A stretch of DNA of 64,000 nt from Opitutaceae bacterium. Lineage in GTDB: Bacteria > Verrucomicrobiota > Verrucomicrobiia > Opitutales > Opitutaceae. The position numbers were made by a program, and so were the translations under genes. Where the stretch lies: assembly GCA_016795545.1 (NCBI GenBank), contig JAEUGX010000034.1, positions 17,092 through 81,091 of the forward strand, written 5' to 3'. The notes beneath the pieces are model-generated. The model searched no databases and was not told where the DNA came from. It worked only from the letters and a program-made list of their open reading frames with translations. Of the stretch, positions 20,677 to 29,529 are shown one piece after another (position 1 is the stretch's first letter; each line of letters begins with the position of its first letter).

Positions 20677-21720
20677 TCAGGCGAACTGCCGGAGGAAACG
20701 CAGGTCGTTCTGGTAGAAGTAGCGGATGTCGTCGATGCCGTAGAGCAGCATCGCCAGGCGCTCGAGGCCCATGCCGAACGCGTAGCCGGACCAGACCGCG
20801 GGGTCGTAGCCCACGCCCTCGAAGACGGCGGGGTCGACCATGCCGCAGCCGCCGATCTCGATCCACTCCTTGTTCACCTTGGGCAGGTGCTGCGCGGAGA
20901 GGTCGACCTCGAAGCTGGGCTCGGTGTAGCCGAAGTAGTGCGGGCGGAAGCGGGTCTTCGTGTCCTTGCCGAGCAGCGACGCGAAGACGTAGTCGAGCAG
21001 GGCCTTGAGGTCGCGCACCGTGACGTCGCGGTCGACGTACAGGCACTCGATCTGGTGGAAGTTCGCGCTGTGCGTGGCGTCGCTCGTGTCGCGGCGGTAG
21101 ACGCGGCCCGGCGACACGATGCGGATGGGCGGCTCGCCCTTGAGCATCGTGCGGATCTGGACCGAGGAGGTGTGGGTGCGGAGCAGGTAGCGCTCGTCCG
21201 GCACCTTCTTCGTGACGTTGCCGAAGCGGGCCCGCTCCGGGAAATAGAAGGTGTCCTGCGCGTCGCGGGCCGGATGATCGGCGGGCGTGTTGAGCGCGTC
21301 GAAGCAGTAGTACTCGGTCTCCACCTCGGGACCCTCGACCACGGAGAAGCCCGCCTTGCGCAGGATCCGGCACATCTCCTCGCGCACGAGCGTCAGCGGG
21401 TGGTAGGAGCCGGGGCCGGCGTCGGGCGACGGCAGCGTCGGATCGATGGCCGGCCCGAGCTGCGCCGCGATCTCGGCCTCGCCGATGCGCGCCAGCGCGG
21501 CGTCGAGCTCGGCCTGGAGCCGGGCCTTGGCCTCATTGACCAGCTTGCCGACGGCGGGGCGCTGTTCCTTCGGCACGGTCCCCATCTGTTTCATGAGGGC
21601 GGTGAAGGCGCCGTTGGGCCCGACATAACGGGCCTTGGCCGCCTCGAAATCGGCGCGCGCCGTGAGCGCGGCGAGTTCGGTCCGGGCCTGGGCGAGCAGG
21701 GCGTTGAGCGTGTCTTGCAT
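20677..21720 (-). CDS. pheS: Phenylalanyl-tRNA synthetase alpha subunit
   Basis: This is the catalytic subunit, 347 residues, with an N-terminal coiled coil (about 1-85) and a class II core. Motif 2 is around FHQIECLYVD; GPEVETEYYCFDALN and HTSSVQIRTM are typical of PheS; motif 3 is in GYAFGMGLERLAMLLYGIDDIR near the C-terminus. It activates Phe with ATP and transfers it to tRNA-Phe together with PheT. It follows rplT after a terminator, so it may have its own promoter in 21721-21814, though none is obvious there. Confidence 0.97.
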   Translation of the reverse strand: MQDTLNALLAQARTELAALTARADFEAAKARYVGPNGAFTALMKQMGTVPKEQRPAVGKLVNEAKARLQAELDAALARIGEAEIAAQLGPAIDPTLPSPDAGPGSYHPLTLVREEMCRILRKAGFSVVEGPEVETEYYCFDALNTPADHPARDAQDTFYFPERARFGNVTKKVPDERYLLRTHTSSVQIRTMLKGEPPIRIVSPGRVYRRDTSDATHSANFHQIECLYVDRDVTVRDLKALLDYVFASLLGKDTKTRFRPHYFGYTEPSFEVDLSAQHLPKVNKEWIEIGGCGMVDPAVFEGVGYDPAVWSGYAFGMGLERLAMLLYGIDDIRYFYQNDLRFLRQFA

Positions 21721-21814
21721 GGTGGATTCGGTTGCCCGCGCATCCCGCGCGACGCGCGCCCGGTCGGAGGGAGCGAGGCGGCGCGGGAGTTGGCGGAAGC
21801 GGCAGGCGGAAATG

Positions 21815-21843
21815 AAAAAGGACGGGCGCGGAGGCCCGTCCTT
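21815..21843 (-). terminator. Intrinsic terminator after rplT
   Basis: Minus strand: AAGGACGGGC-CTCCGC-GCCCGTCCTT followed directly by TTT. The perfect 10-bp stem lies 55 bases after the rplT stop and separates rpmI-rplT from pheST, at least partly. Confidence 0.8.
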
Positions 21844-21898
21844 CAGGGAAATGGTCCGAGACCAGAAGGCGAGCCTGCAGGCGGCTCGCGTTTTCGAC

Positions 21899-22273
21899 TC
21901 AGGCCTTGGCGGCCTTGGCTTTCAACGCGTCCTGCGCCTGCTTGACCAGCGCGCCAAACGCCACGGCGTCGGCAATCGCGATCTCGGAGAGCTGGCGACG
22001 GTCGAGCTGGATGTTGGCGGCCTTCAGGCCTTCGATGAAGCGGCTGTACGTGATGCCCGCCTCGCGGCAGGCCGCGTTCAGGCGCACGATCCACAAGCCG
22101 CGCATGTTGGCGCGCTTCTTCTTGCGGTCGATGTAGGCGTACTGCCAGGCATGCTGGACCGCTTCCTTGGCGTAGCGGAACAGCTTGGATTTGCTGCCGA
22201 AATAGCCCTTGGCGTATTTCAGCACTTTCTTGCGGCGCTTGCGCGACGCGGGGGAGTTGGTGACACGAGGCAT
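21899..22273 (-). CDS. rplT: 50S ribosomal protein L20
   Basis: L20 binds 23S rRNA early in large-subunit assembly. The 124-residue protein has the family's basic N-terminal helix and the core FRYAKEAVQHAWQYAYIDRKKKR, LWIVRLNAACREAGITYSRFI and LDRRQLSEIA. It sits 91 bases after rpmI on the same strand, the usual order. There is no clear Shine-Dalgarno motif. Confidence 0.98.
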   Translation of the reverse strand: MPRVTNSPASRKRRKKVLKYAKGYFGSKSKLFRYAKEAVQHAWQYAYIDRKKKRANMRGLWIVRLNAACREAGITYSRFIEGLKAANIQLDRRQLSEIAIADAVAFGALVKQAQDALKAKAAKA

Positions 22274-22364
22274 GTTGGATTAGTGGTTTGGGCGCCGGCG
22301 GGTCGTCTCGTTAGGATTCACCCGCCTGGCGTAACTTCGGTTGACGCTTCGGCTGTCTTAGTGA

Positions 22365-22559
22365 TTAGAGCCCAAAGGGCAGACAGCGCTTGAGCGGCTC
22401 GGCATGGCCATCAGCCACGAGCTTGTCGCGGGAGGCACGGCGCTTGGACTTCGTGCTTTTCGCGGCCAGCAGGTGACGGAAGCCGGGCGTGCGCCGGATC
22501 AATTTGCCCTTGGCGGACAACTTGAAGCGCTTGGCAACGGACTTTTTGGTCTTTTGCAT
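22365..22559 (-). CDS. rpmI: 50S ribosomal protein L35
   Basis: This 64-residue protein starts MQKTKKSVAKRFKLSAKGKL and has the family's RRTPGFRHLLAAKSTKSKRR basic core; length and motifs are standard. The ATG at 22559 is chosen because the open frame upstream is not L35-like. The normal upstream partner infC is absent: the next gene upstream on this strand is an amidohydrolase. rpmI is therefore the first gene of its unit. Confidence 0.96.
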   Translation of the reverse strand: MQKTKKSVAKRFKLSAKGKLIRRTPGFRHLLAAKSTKSKRRASRDKLVADGHAEPLKRCLPFGL

Positions 22560-22573
22560 GGATGGAGCGGGCC

Positions 22574-22602
22574 AAAACAGAGCACGCCCGATGGCTTGGC
22601 AA
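22574..22602 (-). promoter_or_regulatory. Candidate promoter of rpmI-rplT
   Basis: Minus strand: TTGCCA (22602-22597), 17-bp spacer, TGTTTT (22579-22574), 15 bases before the rpmI ATG, so the leader would be only about 8 nt. The -35 is good and the -10 weak. It shares ACTTGCCAAG with the gap upstream region. Confidence 0.4.
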
Positions 22603-22838
22603 GTATTTTGTCCCAAAAAACCCCAACGGGCGCCTCTGGCTGCCAAATCTCCTAAATCGGCCGCCGACACCGGGCTACGGCAAACTACAGGCATTCGGCG
22701 CCTCGCCGCCCCCAAGCAACCTGAACTCAGGCGGTTGAACACAAATTCCGCAGAATGATTTGTCCGCTCATTCGACCCAGCGACACCGTAAAGCGGAGTG
22801 GCGGGTCTCCTCCACACTTTCTCGGTTACCCACCCCGG

Positions 22839-24287
22839 CTAATCCCGGTAGTTCAAGGCCGGCTCCCGGTTTCCGAGCAGAGGTTCGTATTTGAAGTCGG
22901 CTCCCCGACGTTCAATGAGTTCGGACTTTGCCTTCGGGATGATTTCGGGACGGGTAAACAGATCCACCGCGTTGAAAGCCAGCGTTTTGGCCGCGACCAC
23001 GCGGCCCTTGGCGCAAATCTCCGTGGCCCCGCAAGCGGCCGCTTGCCAGCTGTGCGACGCGGTCCCCGGAACCCAGGTGGCCGTCCGAATGCCGATGGTG
23101 GGAACGACATAACTGACGTCGCCGACATCCGTCGACCCCCCGCCCTCGCCGTCCGGGTCGATGCGCAGCGGCAGGACCTTGCGGGCGAGTTCGAGCGCGC
23201 CCGGCTTCCCGCCGGGCAGATTACGCCCGAGGGCTTCGGCAAACAGGAGATCCTGGGCATCGTAGTCGACACCGCCCACGCGCTCGAGGTTGACCTGGGC
23301 GACCCGGGCCAGGGTTTCATTGGGCAGCAGGTTGTAGACGCCCCCGATGATCTCCCAGTCCACGGTGGTCCCGGTGCCGAGCGCCGCGCCGCGCGCGGCA
23401 TTGGTCACGCGGTCGAACAAGGCGCGGACGATTTCGCGGTCGCGGTGGCGGACATAATAATAGACCTCGGCGAAGGCCGGCACGACATTCGGCGCCTCGC
23501 CGCCGCGCGTGATCACGTAGTGGATGCGCGCATCCTGGGGCACGTGCTCGCGCATCAGGTTGACCATGGCGTTCATCGCCTCAACTCCGTCGAGCGCCGA
23601 GCGTCCGCGGTCGGGCGAGCTGGAGGCGTGCGAAGCGATCCCATGAAACCGGAATTTCACCGAGATGTTCGCCTTGCTGGGCCCCGGATTGACGACATTG
23701 CGGTCACTGGCGTGCCAGTGCAGCACGGCGTCGACCTCGTTGAACAGGCCCGCGCGCACCAGATAGACCTTGCCCGAGCCTCCCTCCTCCGCCGGACAAC
23801 CATAGACCCGCAACGTGCCTTTCTGTCCGCTGGCGTGCATCCAGTTTCGCACGGCGATGGCCGCCTCCACGGAACCAGCGCCGAAAGCATGATGGCCGCA
23901 GGCATGGGCGGCCTTGCTGCCCGGCCGCTCCTTCCTCTCCGGCGTCGCGTCCTGCGAGATGCCCGGCAGCGCGTCGTACTCGGCCAGAATCCCGATCACC
24001 GGTTGGCCGACGCCATAGGTCGCCACAAACGCGGTGGGAATTCCCGCCACCCCCGCCTCCACCGCAAACCCGGCGGCACGCAGCTGCTCCTGCAGGAGGG
24101 CGGAACTCTTGTGCTCCTGATAACCCACCTCGGCGTACTCCCAGATTTTCCGCATGATCTCCGAATAAGTCCCGCGATTGCGGTCGATCTCGGCGGCTAT
24201 GCCCACCTTCGGATCCCCCGCCCCGCAAACGCGCGCCGCCGCCAGGAAAATGAACAACCCAATCTGGATTCTGGAGAATAAGCGCAT
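22839..24287 (-). CDS. Exported M20-family amidohydrolase (AbgB-like)
   Basis: The ATG at 24287 gives a signal peptide (MRLFSRIQIGLFIFLAAARVCGA) and a mature M20 peptidase; total 482 residues. Metal-binding motifs are visible: HACGHHAFG near 147-155, CPAEEGG near 181-187, and a later HASSSPD in the dimerisation domain. The closest familiar proteins are AbgB-type aminobenzoyl-glutamate hydrolases and related amidohydrolases that cleave N-acyl amino acids. Export suggests periplasmic scavenging of acylated amino acids or dipeptides. It stands alone; 279 bases separate it from rpmI. Confidence 0.88.
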   Translation of the reverse strand: MRLFSRIQIGLFIFLAAARVCGAGDPKVGIAAEIDRNRGTYSEIMRKIWEYAEVGYQEHKSSALLQEQLRAAGFAVEAGVAGIPTAFVATYGVGQPVIGILAEYDALPGISQDATPERKERPGSKAAHACGHHAFGAGSVEAAIAVRNWMHASGQKGTLRVYGCPAEEGGSGKVYLVRAGLFNEVDAVLHWHASDRNVVNPGPSKANISVKFRFHGIASHASSSPDRGRSALDGVEAMNAMVNLMREHVPQDARIHYVITRGGEAPNVVPAFAEVYYYVRHRDREIVRALFDRVTNAARGAALGTGTTVDWEIIGGVYNLLPNETLARVAQVNLERVGGVDYDAQDLLFAEALGRNLPGGKPGALELARKVLPLRIDPDGEGGGSTDVGDVSYVVPTIGIRTATWVPGTASHSWQAAACGATEICAKGRVVAAKTLAFNAVDLFTRPEIIPKAKSELIERRGADFKYEPLLGNREPALNYRD

Positions 24288-24645
24288 GGTAGGAGAAGAG
24301 GGGGTTTGACCGTCGCACCCGAACGCTGCCGCGCTCGACACTTGCAGGCGGAAGTGGGCTCAAGGCAACTCATCGCACCGGCTGTGACAAGACTGCTCTC
24401 GAATCGCGCCATTGAAAGTTTCCCGCAGACAACGCCGTTTCCTAGGCTCGCGCGAATGCGACAAGCCGCCGGCCGCTTATGCCGGCCGAAGCCGGAATGC
24501 CGGACCTAAATCGACGGAATCGCGCGCACCTTCGTTGGCAGGCAGAGCGCGAATCCACGACCGCCGATGCGATTGGCTCCGGAATTCCTGAAAAGGGGTT
24601 GACAAGCCCCTGCCGATATTAACGTTTGCCACTCCGTTTTTTGAT
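24288..24645. other. Intergenic region before the tRNA cluster, 358 bp
   Basis: No gene is seen. GC-rich dyads occur around 24469-24510 (GCCGGCC-GCTTAT-GCCGGCC-like and GCCGG-AAT-GCCGG). TTGACA at 24599-24604 lies 41 bases ahead of tRNA-Lys and may be the -35 of the tRNA promoter, although no good -10 follows. Confidence 0.45.
24599..24604 (+). promoter_or_regulatory. Candidate -35 box of the tRNA cluster
   Basis: An exact TTGACA stands at the right distance ahead of tRNA-Lys (24646). The sequence 17 bp further (ACGTTT) is a poor -10, so this is only a half-site. Confidence 0.3.
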
Positions 24646-24720
<75 letters not shown>

Positions 24721-24815
24721 CCTTTCTTTCACCTCACTGCTGCCCCTCCGGATTGCCGGATAGACAAGTGTTGTTTTTTCCCAGTCACTTTGGCCAATTG
24801 CGCGCAATGCGCCGC

Positions 24816-24890
24816 GCCGGCGTAGCTCAACGGTAGAGCACCTGTTTTGTAAACAGGCGGTTGCGGGTTCGAATCCCATCGCCGGCTCCA
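24816..24890 (+). tRNA. tRNA-Thr (anticodon TGT)
   Basis: Acceptor GCCGGCG/CGCCGGC, D arm GCTC-AACGGTA-GAGC, anticodon stem CCTGT/ACAGG with loop TTTGTAA (TGT), T loop TTCGAAT. CCA is encoded. It lies 95 bases after tRNA-Lys. Confidence 0.96.
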
Positions 24891-24958
24891 CCAGCCCTGC
24901 CGGCATCGGCGTTTCGCGCGCGCCAGTCCTCATGCGCTCCTCCTGACGCGTGATTCAC

Positions 24959-25032
24959 TGCCCGATGGTGTAATGGTAGCACAAACGACTCTGACTCGTT
25001 TTGTCTAGGTTCGAGTCCTAGTCGGGCAGCCA
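24959..25032 (+). tRNA. tRNA-Gln (anticodon CTG)
   Basis: Acceptor TGCCCGA/TCGGGCA, short D arm, anticodon stem AACGA/TCGTT with loop CTCTGAC (CTG), T arm CTAGG-TTCGAGT-CCTAG, discriminator G, encoded CCA. The U1-A72 acceptor end is typical of bacterial tRNA-Gln. Confidence 0.94.
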
Positions 25033-25295
25033 CTTCATGACACCGCGCGAATAATTTCGCAATCAATACAACAAAGCGCATTGACACGCCAAAGTGAATG
25101 TCAGCAACATTTGCATTCCCGAATTTTTTTGGTCATCTTGCTTGCGTCTAAACACTCGCTTTCCCCCAACTCCGGCCACTTGGCGGAGCCGTCATTGTGT
25201 GACGTAATTGGCGCGTCTCGTGCTTATTGATGATCCCCACTTTCCGTTAAAAGGAATACACCACTACGCTAGCGATAATCCATCCTACATTCACT

Positions 25296-25976
25296 ATGAT
25301 CACAGCACAACTCCCCTTGGCGATTCTTCTGACGAACCCGGACGGCAGTCCCATGACCTCCATGGAGCTGTTCAAGCACGGCGGCCCGATTATGTGGCCG
25401 ATTCTCGTGGTGTCGTTCCTGCTGATCACGGTGGCCATCGAGCGCATGATCTTCATCGTTCGCGAAAATCGCCGTCGCGAGCCTGAGCTCGTCGACAAGA
25501 TGCTTGAGAAGGTGGAATCTAATGACATCGACGGCGCCCTGGAGCTCGGTAAGAAGAGCCAGGACTATGTTGCGCGCATCCTTGTATACGCGCTTACACA
25601 TAAAGAGCACTCGCTGGGCAACGCCTTCACCCGTGCCGCCAGCCAGGAGCTTCAGCGCTTCAGCCAGGGTCTGCCGACTCTCGACACCTGCATCACCGCG
25701 GCCCCGCTGCTCGGTCTGCTCGGTACCGTTACGGGCATGATGGGCACCTTCGGCGCGCTGGGTGGCGGCGACATCGGTGCGGCGGCCAGCAAGATCACCG
25801 GTGGTGTTGCCGAGGCCCTTATCGCCACGATGTGCGGTCTGGCCATCGCCATCATGGGCCTGCTCCCCTTCAATTACCTGAACGCCCGCGCTGAGGAAGC
25901 CCGCCACGAGGTTGAGGACGCTTCCAATTCGCTCGAGATCATCATCAATAAGTCCGAGAGCACCAGCAGCCGCTGA
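25296..25976 (+). CDS. exbB: ExbB/TolQ/MotA-family proton channel subunit
   Basis: The 226-residue inner-membrane protein has a first membrane helix at about 30-50 (GGPIMWPILVVSFLLITVAI), a cytoplasmic helical part, and the conserved paired helices TCITAAPLLGLLGTVTGMMGTF and ALIATMCGLAIAIMGLLPFNYL. With ExbD it converts proton motive force into motion of TonB. It is first in a seven-gene rightward operon (spacings of 36, 57, 11, 15, 32 and 21 bases). The upstream 263 bases hold a TTGACA at 25081 without a good -10. Confidence 0.93.
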   Translation: MITAQLPLAILLTNPDGSPMTSMELFKHGGPIMWPILVVSFLLITVAIERMIFIVRENRRREPELVDKMLEKVESNDIDGALELGKKSQDYVARILVYALTHKEHSLGNAFTRAASQELQRFSQGLPTLDTCITAAPLLGLLGTVTGMMGTFGALGGGDIGAAASKITGGVAEALIATMCGLAIAIMGLLPFNYLNARAEEARHEVEDASNSLEIIINKSESTSSR

Positions 25977-26012
25977 GCTCTGCCGCGGCTTTAACCTTTA
26001 ACACTTACTGTC

Positions 26013-26432
26013 ATGCACGGTGGTGGCGGCGGAACAGGCCCAGGCGGCACGAAAAAGGCACGCATTGAGATTATCCCTCTCATTGACGTTATCTTCTTCC
26101 TGCTTGCGACTTTCGTTCTGTTCACTCTTTCCCTCAACAAGTCGAACGGCGTCAGCGTGCAGTTGCCCCCGGCCGAGACCGCTGAACCGCGCGACCCCGC
26201 TGGTACGGTGACCATCAGCGTCACCGACGAGGGCACCATCGCATGGAACAAGGACTTGGTAACGCTGGACGAATTCCTCCAGCGGTTGCAGCAGTACCGC
26301 ATCCAGGAGCCGGAAGGCCGCATCCTCATCAACGGTGACGAGCGCGCGTTCTTTGCCCAGGCGGTCTACGTCTTTGACGAGGCCCGCAAGGCCGGCTTCA
26401 CCAAGGTGTTCATCGAAACCCGCGCCCGCTGA
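26013..26432 (+). CDS. exbD: ExbD/TolR-family protein (first copy)
   Basis: This 139-residue protein has a short Gly-rich N-terminus (MHGGGGGTGPGG), then a single membrane helix with the conserved protonatable Asp in IPLIDVIFFLLATFVLFTLSL, and a periplasmic TolR-like domain (TVTISVTDEGTIAWNKDLVTLDEF... RILINGDERAFF). It partners ExbB in proton conduction. A second ExbD follows immediately. No Shine-Dalgarno motif is present. Confidence 0.93.
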   Translation: MHGGGGGTGPGGTKKARIEIIPLIDVIFFLLATFVLFTLSLNKSNGVSVQLPPAETAEPRDPAGTVTISVTDEGTIAWNKDLVTLDEFLQRLQQYRIQEPEGRILINGDERAFFAQAVYVFDEARKAGFTKVFIETRAR

Positions 26433-26489
26433 TCCGGGCCGCCTAATTTTCGGCGGCCCGGCCCGTATAACCGAGTAGAAGCCCACATC

Positions 26490-26918
26490 ATGGAAGGCAC
26501 AAAAATCAAAGTTTCGAAACGGAAGCAGGCGCGCATTGAGATCATCCCTCTCATCGACGTCATCTTCTTCCTGCTCGCGACCTTCGTCCTCTTCACCCTC
26601 TCGCTGAAGCGCATCGAATCGCTGCCGGTTGACCTGCCCGTCGCCAAACCGCCCACGGGAGAGCCGCCGCCGACCGATACGGTCACCATCCAGGTGTCCG
26701 GTGAAGGCGCGATCTTCTGGAACCGCGAACTGATCGACATGGGTGAGGTGCCTTCCCGCATTGCCTACTACAAGACCCAGACCGACGACCCTCGCATCCT
26801 GATCGCCGGCGACGAGAAGGCCCGCTTCGGCACCACCGTCGCCGTGCTCGACGAAGTACGCAAGGCCGGCATCCAGAAGTTCTCGGTCGAAACCCGCACC
26901 CGCCCGACGGGCAAATAA
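26490..26918 (+). CDS. exbD: ExbD/TolR-family protein (second copy)
   Basis: A 142-residue paralog of the preceding gene. The membrane helix IEIIPLIDVIFFLLATFVLFTLSL is almost identical, while the N-terminus is basic (MEGTKIKVSKRKQ) instead of Gly-rich. The periplasmic domain is recognisably duplicated (DTVTIQVSGEGAIFWNRELIDMGEVPSRI... ILIAGDEKARFGTT). ExbD acts as a dimer, so two genes could form a heterodimer within the ExbB pentamer. Confidence 0.93.
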   Translation: MEGTKIKVSKRKQARIEIIPLIDVIFFLLATFVLFTLSLKRIESLPVDLPVAKPPTGEPPPTDTVTIQVSGEGAIFWNRELIDMGEVPSRIAYYKTQTDDPRILIAGDEKARFGTTVAVLDEVRKAGIQKFSVETRTRPTGK

Positions 26919-26929
26919 CCCACCCGCCC

Positions 26930-27589
26930 ATGAAAAAAGATCTTATCATCGGCCTCGTGGCATCGCTCGCCCTCCATTTCGGTGTCCTGAATCCCCTCCA
27001 AGGCAAGTCTCCCCCGCCCAAAAAGGCCCCGCCGCCCAAGGAAGAGGTCATGGAATTTGTCATGCCCCCGCTTGAGGAGGAGCCAGACGACAAGGTTGAG
27101 GAACTGGACAACGAGCCCGTGGAGAACCAGATGGCTCCTCCGAGCCTCGTCGACATTCCCACCGTCGTGCCGGTCAATGCCTTTACCCAGCCGCTCACTC
27201 CTCCCCCGCCCCCGGGCATGACTCCGTCCAAGGGCGCGATCAGCATCCCGGTCACCAAGCCTGGCGCCAATTTCGGCCGCGGCATCAAGGACCTGTTTGA
27301 CGTCGCCAACCTCGACCAGCGCCCGGTCGCGCGTGTCCAGCCGCAGCCGACCTACCCGTACGAAATGAGCCGCGCCGGCATCAACGGCGAGGTCGTCGTC
27401 GAATTCATCATCAATTCCAACGGCGACGTGACCCAGACCCAGGTCGTCCGCTCTTCCCACCGCGAGTTCGAGGTTCCGGCCATGCAGGCCGTGCAAAAGT
27501 GGAAGTTCAAGCCGGGCCGCAAGGGCGGCCGCGCCGTGAACACCCGGGTCTCTCAGCTCATCGAGTTCAATCTCGACGACAACCGCTAA
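26930..27589 (+). CDS. tonB: TonB-family energy transducer
   Basis: This 219-residue protein spans the periplasm. Its membrane anchor (MKKDLIIGLVASLALHFGVL) contains the SxxxH motif (S12, H16) needed for coupling to ExbB/ExbD. A Pro/Lys/Glu-rich stretch follows (about 25-100: SPPPKKAPPPKEE, LTPPPPPGMTP). The C-terminal TonB domain is at about 130-219 (PTYPYEMSRAGINGEVVVEFIINSNGDV, VVRSS, AVQKWKFKPGRK). It should drive TonB-dependent outer-membrane receptors; none is in this window. Confidence 0.93.
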   Translation: MKKDLIIGLVASLALHFGVLNPLQGKSPPPKKAPPPKEEVMEFVMPPLEEEPDDKVEELDNEPVENQMAPPSLVDIPTVVPVNAFTQPLTPPPPPGMTPSKGAISIPVTKPGANFGRGIKDLFDVANLDQRPVARVQPQPTYPYEMSRAGINGEVVVEFIINSNGDVTQTQVVRSSHREFEVPAMQAVQKWKFKPGRKGGRAVNTRVSQLIEFNLDDNR

Positions 27590-27604
27590 ACGCGCAGGAC
27601 GACC

Positions 27605-28936
27605 ATGTCGAAGTTCACCTCTTTTGTCCGCATCCCCGCTGTCTTCGCCGCCCTGGCGATCGGTCTCGCCGCCCAGCAGACGCCCCCCCGCGAGTACTTC
27701 CCGTCGGAGGCCACCGGCGAGATCCTGCCGCAGTACAAGACCGCCGTCGACGCGAAGAATTATGATGGCGCCATCGCCATGCTCGACGCCCAGCTCAGCA
27801 AGGTCGCGGCCGACAGCTACGACGCCGCCCTGCTCCTGCAGCTGAAGACCCAGACCCTGCTGCAGAAGGGCGACTTCACCAAGGCCATCGAGCCCATGGA
27901 GAAGGGCCTCGCCCTTTCCGACAGCAAGACCCCCACCTACTACGACGAGCGCGCGACGCGCGAACTCGTCTACTTCCTCGCCCAGCTCTACGCGCAGGAG
28001 GCCATCAACACCAAGAACCCGACGCTCGCCGTCAGCCTCTACGACAAGTCGGAAAAGGCCATCCAGCGCTGGCTGAAGATCAATAACAACAAGCCCACGT
28101 CCGAATCGCAGCTGTTCTACACCCAGATGCTCTACGGCCGGGCGACGCTGAACGCCGACAAGCCCGACCTCGAGGTGGTGAAGCGGGCCCTTGAGCAGGC
28201 CGACATCGGCCTGCACCTGTCGACCCGCCCGCGCGATACGCTTTACCTCATCAAGCTCGTCTGCCTCCAGCAGCTCAACCGCAACGAGGAGGCCACCGAG
28301 ATGCTGGAGCTCATGGTTAAGCAGAAGCCCGACTCCAGTTCGTTCTGGTCCCAGCTCGCCGCCCTTTACCTCAGCACGGGCAACGACCTTCGCGCGGCCC
28401 TCACCATCGAGCGGGCCCAGAAGTTCGGGCAGATGAACACGCCGAAGGACAATTTCAATCTCATCGGCATCTACTTCAACATCGGCGAGTATGAGGCTTC
28501 GGCCGACCTGCTGGAGGCCGGCCTCAAGAGCGGTCGCGTCGAAAATGATCCCAAGAACTGGGAGCTCCTCGCCCTCAACTACCAGCAGCTGCAACGTCCC
28601 TTCAAGGCCATCGAGGCCCTCAAGCAGGCGACCAAGGCCTTCCCGAAGTCCGGCCAGCTCGAATTCCTGATCGCCCAGGCCTACCACTCGATGGAGAAAG
28701 CCGAGGATGCCCTCCCCCACCTCCAGGCGGCTGTGGCCAAGGGTGAGCTCCAGCGCCCCCACCAAGTCTATCTGTTTCTCGCCTACATCGCCTACGAGTT
28801 GAAGAAATTCGATATCGCCATGGAAGCCGCCAAGAAGGCCGCCGAGACACCCGAGGGCGCCAAGGACGGCCAGAGCATGGTCCGCGCGATCGAGGACATC
28901 CTCAAGGACCGCGAGGCCAAGAAAAACAAGATGTGA
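27605..28936 (+). CDS. Exported tetratricopeptide-repeat protein of the TonB operon
   Basis: The 443-residue protein starts with a signal-like segment (about 1-24, FVRIPAVFAALAIGLAAQQ) and is then almost entirely helical, with several TPR-like units (YDGAIAMLDAQLSKVAAD, FTKAIEPMEKGLALS, PFKAIEALKQATKAFPKSGQLEFLIAQAYHSMEKAEDALPHLQAAV). TPR solenoids bind proteins or peptides. In TonB systems of some bacteria a periplasmic TPR protein works with ExbB/ExbD/TonB. Its place right after tonB suggests a scaffold for the transducer, which is inference. Confidence 0.8.
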   Translation: MSKFTSFVRIPAVFAALAIGLAAQQTPPREYFPSEATGEILPQYKTAVDAKNYDGAIAMLDAQLSKVAADSYDAALLLQLKTQTLLQKGDFTKAIEPMEKGLALSDSKTPTYYDERATRELVYFLAQLYAQEAINTKNPTLAVSLYDKSEKAIQRWLKINNNKPTSESQLFYTQMLYGRATLNADKPDLEVVKRALEQADIGLHLSTRPRDTLYLIKLVCLQQLNRNEEATEMLELMVKQKPDSSSFWSQLAALYLSTGNDLRAALTIERAQKFGQMNTPKDNFNLIGIYFNIGEYEASADLLEAGLKSGRVENDPKNWELLALNYQQLQRPFKAIEALKQATKAFPKSGQLEFLIAQAYHSMEKAEDALPHLQAAVAKGELQRPHQVYLFLAYIAYELKKFDIAMEAAKKAAETPEGAKDGQSMVRAIEDILKDREAKKNKM

Positions 28937-28968
28937 TCCCTTCCCTTTAACGCACGTAGCACACGACC

Positions 28969-29508
28969 ATGAACAAAGCTTACATTATCTTCCCGCTTCT
29001 CGCCCTCGCGATTTTTTCCGGGTTCTACCTGAATTTCAGCAAGGGCTACGAGGCCAAGCTCGCCGCCGACAAGGCCAAGGCCGAGGCAGCCCGTGTCGAG
29101 AAGGCCAAGAAGGATGTCGCGGACCGCGATCTCGCCATCAAGGCAGCCATCGAGGCCCAGGAGAAGCGCAAGAAGGAGCGTGAGGCGAAGGAGGCCATCG
29201 ACGAGGCCAAGAAGGTTGCCCGCCAGGAGGCTGAGGACAATCGTCAGCGCGCCTACGATGACCGCAACCGCCTCCGCGACCAGGTTTCCCGTCTCAAGAA
29301 GGAACTCGAGGAGGTCAAGGCCGCCATCGCCAAGGCTGAGGACGAAAAGAAGCGCCACATCGACGAGAAGGCGTTCCTCCAGACCTACGTGAAGCAGGCC
29401 GAGGCCAACGTGAAGTACTACTACGATCTGCTCGACAAGATCGCCGCCGCCGAAGCCGCCCGCGCCGCCGCTGCCGCTGCCGCCGCAGCCGCCGCGAAGA
29501 AAAGCTGA
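28969..29508 (+). CDS. Membrane-anchored coiled-coil protein (first of a pair)
   Basis: The 179-residue protein has a short N-terminal membrane anchor (MNKAYIIFPLLALAIFSGFYL), then about 135 residues of continuous charged helix rich in Lys, Glu and Ala (heptad-like RLRDQVSRLKKELEEVKAAIAKAEDEK), ending in a run of alanines and KKS. This resembles the helical domain II of TolA in style. The anchor and layout match the next gene, so the two are probably paralogs. It may bridge the periplasm beside TonB; no enzymatic motif is seen. Confidence 0.75.
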   Translation: MNKAYIIFPLLALAIFSGFYLNFSKGYEAKLAADKAKAEAARVEKAKKDVADRDLAIKAAIEAQEKRKKEREAKEAIDEAKKVARQEAEDNRQRAYDDRNRLRDQVSRLKKELEEVKAAIAKAEDEKKRHIDEKAFLQTYVKQAEANVKYYYDLLDKIAAAEAARAAAAAAAAAAAKKS

Positions 29509-29529
29509 ACACCGCACCCTTCGACACAC

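Noticed and set aside
20594..21373. N-terminal extension of pheT to 21373
   Set aside because: The extension overlaps pheS in another frame and is not family sequence; MKLSRNWLKQYV at 20593 is the normal PheT start.
25081..25109. TTGACA at 25081 as the promoter of the TonB operon
   Set aside because: No acceptable -10 stands 16-18 bp downstream, and it lies 210 bases before exbB; kept only as a comment.
29440..29505. GCC-repeat expansion
   Set aside because: It encodes the poly-Ala tail of a coiled-coil protein in frame; synonymous GCC/GCT/GCG changes show it is not a simple DNA repeat.
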